From: Emcibacter sp. | Lineage (GTDB): Bacteria; Pseudomonadota; Alphaproteobacteria; Sphingomonadales; Emcibacteraceae | Length of the DNA: 32,028 nt | Assembly: GCA_016764855.1 (NCBI GenBank) | Contig: JAESRB010000156.1 | Location: 1 to 32,028, forward strand | Direction of reading: 5' to 3' | In this document: piece by piece, positions 28,379-32,028 of the stretch | Numbering within the stretch: position 1 is the stretch's first letter | Layout of the letters: each line of letters begins with the position of its first letter | The notes under the pieces: generated by a model | Databases searched by the model: none | What the model saw: the letters and a program-made list of their open reading frames with translations, nothing else | Told to the model about the DNA's origin: nothing | Translations under genes and position numbers: made by a program

Positions 28379-28876
28379 TCATTGATTGGCGATTTTCCAG
28401 GTTCCGTCTGGCTGGCGGCAGGCCGTACCGTATGCGGTTTCGGTTTTTCCACCAACGGTTACCGTTTGTTGGTACTCCCGGCAATATTTGTCTGTCTTAT
28501 TGGTATAGGCGGGTTGTGGTGTGATTGTGCCGGAATTCCCGCTGTCGGGATTATGCCAGGTTGATGTCTGGCCGGATTTGGTACTTTCCAGAGAATATTG
28601 CGTTCTCTGCTGCATGGCTAATCTGTCTGCCCGGTCAAGAGATCGTCCAATTTCCCGGCCGATATAGGCCCCGGCCAGGGTTCCGGCGGCCACGGCAATA
28701 ACCTTGCCCGTTCCGCCGCCTTTGCCGCCAATGGCCGATCCGATAACCGCTCCACCTATTGCGCCGAGCAGGGTGCCGCTTTCCTCCTTGGTACAGGAAA
28801 CCAACGGTAAGGAAACCGCGACTATTAACGATGCGGTTATCAATGCCTTAGGCAGGTTTTTTGTGGAAATTAGCAT
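28379..28876 (-). CDS. Glycine-zipper 2TM domain lipoprotein (17 kDa surface antigen-like)
   Basis: Lipobox LVSC; LLGAIGGAVIGSAIGGKGGGTGKVIAVAAGTLAGAYIGREIGRSLD; C-terminal CREYQQTVTVGGKTETAYGTACRQPDGTWKI. Start MLISTKN preferred over 28933. Confidence 0.9.
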   Translation of the reverse strand: MLISTKNLPKALITASLIVAVSLPLVSCTKEESGTLLGAIGGAVIGSAIGGKGGGTGKVIAVAAGTLAGAYIGREIGRSLDRADRLAMQQRTQYSLESTKSGQTSTWHNPDSGNSGTITPQPAYTNKTDKYCREYQQTVTVGGKTETAYGTACRQPDGTWKIANQ

Positions 28877-29000
28877 ATAAATTCCTTTCGATTCAATAGA
28901 TTGTATTCTCGAGCAATTGATATTATATATCATTTAAATTCAAATTACATATTCTAATGATGAATTTGGCAAGTTTATAATAAAATTCAAGGGCCGTAGC

Positions 29001-29576
29001 GTGAAAAATCCAATTGAATTGTTTAAAGAATGGTTTGAAAAGGCCAATGAAGCAGAGGAGCTTGCAGAAGCAGTGGCTCTTGCGACGGCTGACGGGCAAG
29101 GGCGGCCATCGGTACGGATGGTGCTTTTGAAGGGCGTGGATGACAAAGGTTTCACTTTCTATACTAATCTGGAAAGTCGGAAAGGCAGTGAACTTGCCGA
29201 AAATCCTTTCGCATCCCTTTGTTTTCATTGGAAATCACAAAAGCGTCAGGTTCGGGTCGAAGGTCGCGTTGTACCGGTTAGCGATGCGGAGGCGGATGCT
29301 TATTTTGCCAGCCGTGCCAGAGACAGTCAGATCGGGGCTTGGGCTTCGAAACAAAGTCGTCCGATGGTTGGCTTGTTTGAATTTGAGGCGGCAATTGCCA
29401 AATATGCGGCTAAATACGCGTTTGGTGAGGTTCCGCGACCAGCCTATTGGTCTGGTTTTCGTATAGAAACAGCGCGTATTGAATTTTGGGAAGATCGGAA
29501 ATTTCGTTTGCATATGAGGCATGTCTATGAAAAGAACGACAAAGGAGACTGGGTGAAAAAGGAACTTTACCCATGA
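29001..29576 (+). CDS. pdxH: Pyridoxamine 5'-phosphate oxidase, GTG start
   Basis: 191 aa; [77 protein letters not shown]. Confidence 0.96.
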   Translation: MKNPIELFKEWFEKANEAEELAEAVALATADGQGRPSVRMVLLKGVDDKGFTFYTNLESRKGSELAENPFASLCFHWKSQKRQVRVEGRVVPVSDAEADAYFASRARDSQIGAWASKQSRPMVGLFEFEAAIAKYAAKYAFGEVPRPAYWSGFRIETARIEFWEDRKFRLHMRHVYEKNDKGDWVKKELYP

Positions 29577-30502
29577 TTCCCGGATTGAAGAAGAAATCGG
29601 AGGAAGTATCTGCTTCCCGACTTATGGTTCGGGCGGCAAATGCCGCGGTTGTTGTTGCCTTTACGTTGATTTTGATAAAAACCTGGGCTTATAATATCAG
29701 TGGTTCGGTATCCATGTTGGGGTCTTTAATGGATTCCCTGATGGATATCCTGGCCTCTTTAATTAATCTGGTGGCTGTTCGCTTTGCGGTGGTTCCAGCG
29801 GATAATGATCATCGTTTTGGTCATGGTAAGGCCGAGGCTATTGCCGGACTTGTTCAGGCGATGGTTATCTGTCTGTCAGCTCTGTTTCTTTTGGTCGAGG
29901 CCGGACGCAAGTTGATAAACCCGGAACCCATATTACAAGTCGATATGAGCATACTTGTACTGGTTATCTCTATTATATTAACGGTGATGTTGGTTGCTTA
30001 TCAGCGATATGTGATCAAAAAGACCGGCTCCGTCGCCATTTCGGCAGATCATGTGCATTATTCCGGTGATATCCTGATGAATTTCGGAGTGATATTGGCA
30101 TTGTTTTTAAGTGGTTATCTACAATATTACTATGCCGATCCGGTGATCGGTTTACTGGTTGCAGCGTACCTCATTTATAATGTGAAGAAGATTGCACGGG
30201 ATTCCATTGATATGCTCATGGACCGGGAAATGGAGGAGGACGAGAAGACAAAAATTCTCGATATTATCCGCAAACATCCACAAGTCCGTGGCGTGCATGA
30301 TATAAAAACCCGGAAATCAGGATTGAATATATTCATTCAGTTTCATTTGGAGATGGACGGCAATATTAGTTTAAGTGACGCGCATAAGATTTCCGATGGG
30401 GTTGAACTTGAAATAATAGCAGAATTCCCACATGCAGAAGTCCTGATTCATGCCGATCCAGAAGGCTACGTTGAAAAAATTTCTTTTTCCGAAAAAGGCT
30501 AA
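29573..30502 (+). CDS. Cation diffusion facilitator (CDF) family transporter, FieF-like
   Basis: 309 aa; [59 protein letters not shown] overlap with pdxH. Confidence 0.93.
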   Translation: MIPGLKKKSEEVSASRLMVRAANAAVVVAFTLILIKTWAYNISGSVSMLGSLMDSLMDILASLINLVAVRFAVVPADNDHRFGHGKAEAIAGLVQAMVICLSALFLLVEAGRKLINPEPILQVDMSILVLVISIILTVMLVAYQRYVIKKTGSVAISADHVHYSGDILMNFGVILALFLSGYLQYYYADPVIGLLVAAYLIYNVKKIARDSIDMLMDREMEEDEKTKILDIIRKHPQVRGVHDIKTRKSGLNIFIQFHLEMDGNISLSDAHKISDGVELEIIAEFPHAEVLIHADPEGYVEKISFSEKG

Positions 30503-30505
30503 TAT

Positions 30506-30579
30506 ATGATCATTCTATATGGCATTAAAAATTGTGATTATATATTGTTAAAGCTTTATTATTAAGTGAAGGAAAGTAG
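30506..30579 (+). pseudogene. N-terminal remnant of an ArsC-family reductase (YffB/Spx-like)
   Basis: ATG 30506 gives MIILYGIKNCD, matching the characteristic ArsC/YffB N-terminus (compare the YGIKNCDTIKKA pattern). The frame then diverges to a stop at 30565; a shifted frame reads IVKALLLSEGK* to 30579. Rest of gene absent. Confidence 0.55.
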
Positions 30580-30835
30580 CCATTTAGGGCGTAAGTTCAA
30601 CGAATTTTTTGAGAATACCGAAGCAAGGTCATTAGCTTGTGTTGAAATAGTTCTTATTTTCTTAGTTCTGAAATTAAGTTTAGGATAACCAATTGGCCAT
30701 TAGATCTATCTATTGGCTGGTTGGGGGATGATAATAAGGTAATTGACGTGAAGCTCGTCAATATTTATACTTGCATCTCCGGGGTATTATACAATTTCGT
30801 AGAGTGTTTCCTGGAAGAATACAGGTAGAGTGAAA

Positions 30836-32028
30836 ATGAGGATACAGAATTGGGGGGTGCGATATGGTATGGTCGCATGTTTTCTTTTAAATTCATTGTC
30901 GTTGAATGCATATGGGGAAGTGAATGGGATAGAGGCCCGTACACATCTAAAATCTATCATTTCTGTTTATGAGTCCGTTCCGGCTTACACGCAGGTCTTT
31001 AAGGAAAATATTCAGGCTGCTGTAACCAACCATCCGCGCACTGCTGCGGCCATAGCACTTCGTGACAGTTTTCGTTACCGTCAGAGGGAGGCAGAGGCGG
31101 GTTTTTACCCAACCTTAGATATCGGGGTTTCAGGCCGTTACCGCATGTTTGATAGTTTTGAGGACCGGTTTGATAATATTACCGAAAGAAGCCGACGGAA
31201 CAGGTCGGCCAACGCTACTCTGACCGGGCGAACATTGCTTTACGATGCGGGAAGAACCTCAAGCCTTGTTGCCAGTGCGAAGCATTCTTTTACAGCCGCA
31301 CATGAAGAGTATGGCATGACGGTATCCTCAATTGCTTTGACAGCAATTGAGATTCATTTCCGGGTAGTCTTTCAACGTATGCGACAGAAGATGCATCAAA
31401 ATATTATTGATGACTACCGAGAGACGCTTGAGAAGGTTAGGTCGCGCTTTGACAGTGGCCGTGGCCCTGGGCGTGATGTGGTCCTTCTCGAGGCACGTCT
31501 GGCGCTAGCGGAAGCTGATTTTTTATTGGCAAGGAGAGATTTAGAGGAAACCGTCATTCAATATGAGGAGAATTACGGGTTTCCTCCCGCGAATTTGAAG
31601 CGACCGGAAATTATATTGAGCATTCCAGAGACCTTAGGCGATGCCATGGAACTAGGCTTTCTGAATAGTCCGTCACTCAGCATTTCTAATTCTATGATGA
31701 TGGCATCCAAAGAAGATATGGTGGCGGAAAAGGCTGGATTATTGCCGCAGCTTTCTATGGAACTTGCTGCAACTAAATATGACCTTGATCGGGGCAATGG
31801 TGATTATGAGGTTACAGCTCGTCTGGTGATGAATTATAATCTCTATAGTGGTGGTGTCACAAAGGCACGTATCTCTAGAACACGCGCAGAATATGAACGG
31901 GCTCGTCATGAAGAGGCGGTGGCGCACCGCAGGGTCACCCGCGAGATAAAAGTTTCCTATCAGAATATAGGTTTTCAAGACGGTCGGGTTTGTGCCTTGA
32001 AAAAAGCAACCGTGGCCAGCAAGCGTAA
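30836..32028 (+). CDS. TolC family outer membrane protein (type I secretion outer-membrane channel-like), C-terminus off right edge
   Basis: Continuous open frame from ATG 30836 with signal-peptide-like N-terminus (MRIQNWGVRYGMVACFLLNSLSLNAYGE), NHPRTAAAIALRDSFRYRQREAEAGFYPTLDIGVSGRYR, RSANATLTGRTLLYDAGRTSSLVASAKHSF, LLEARLALAEADFLLARRDL. Absent from the ORF track because it has no stop in the window. Confidence 0.88.
   Translation, partial: MRIQNWGVRYGMVACFLLNSLSLNAYGEVNGIEARTHLKSIISVYESVPAYTQVFKENIQAAVTNHPRTAAAIALRDSFRYRQREAEAGFYPTLDIGVSGRYRMFDSFEDRFDNITERSRRNRSANATLTGRTLLYDAGRTSSLVASAKHSFTAAHEEYGMTVSSIALTAIEIHFRVVFQRMRQKMHQNIIDDYRETLEKVRSRFDSGRGPGRDVVLLEARLALAEADFLLARRDLEETVIQYEENYGFPPANLKRPEIILSIPETLGDAMELGFLNSPSLSISNSMMMASKEDMVAEKAGLLPQLSMELAATKYDLDRGNGDYEVTARLVMNYNLYSGGVTKARISRTRAEYERARHEEAVAHRRVTREIKVSYQNIGFQDGRVCALKKATVASKR

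Noticed and set aside
28923-29228. Minus-strand ORFs 28923..29228 and 28940..29155
   Set aside because: Antisense to pdxH; no support.
30590-30829. ~60-codon open frame (…NWPLDLSIGWLGDDNKVIDVKLVNIYTCISGVLYNFVECFLEEYR*) before tolC
   Set aside because: No plausible start codon or ribosome-binding site and no family resemblance; probably chance, or undetectable remnant.
31573-31978. Two minus-strand ORFs listed in the track (31573..31797, 31739..31978)
   Set aside because: Antisense to the open TolC-family frame, which has strong family features but was omitted from the track because it has no stop in the window.
1-32028. Search for tRNA/rRNA genes, CRISPR arrays, IS elements, phage, toxin-antitoxin or anti-phage systems
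   Set aside because: None recognisable; nearly all sequence is accounted for by housekeeping genes.

Overview
This ~32 kb window looks like an ordinary alphaproteobacterial housekeeping chromosome segment. The taxonomic guess comes only from gene content and order. It is densely packed with recognisable genes. From left to right: the start of a YeaH/DUF444 gene and PrkA kinase; a GntP-type permease coupled to a TrpD2/YbiB-like gene; a frameshifted MATE transporter; YaaA; a TauE/SafE permease; an EipA/DUF1134 lipoprotein; a DUF2842 protein; a NUDIX hydrolase; an alpha/beta hydrolase; an FAD-linked oxidase; Sua5/TsaC. These are followed by a DmdC-type acyl-CoA dehydrogenase with an acyl-CoA ligase; an HDAC-like deacetylase, xseB, polyprenyl synthase, dxs, tlyA and an RlmD/TrmA-type methyltransferase; aroC, fabI, YihY/BrkB, a DnaJ-family protein, a glycine-zipper lipoprotein, pdxH and a CDF transporter; and finally a TolC-family outer-membrane protein running off the right edge, which the ORF track does not list. 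I found no RNA genes, CRISPR arrays, transposases or phage genes. I also found no convincing undescribed multi-gene system. The items most worth a second look are gene-decay events (the split MATE gene, a doubly frameshifted small secreted-protein ORF, and a short ArsC/YffB-like N-terminal remnant at 30506-30579 that may mark a rearrangement junction before tolC), clusters of perfect inverted repeats in the prkA/gntP and yaaA upstream regions, and a few conserved-looking orphan ORFs.
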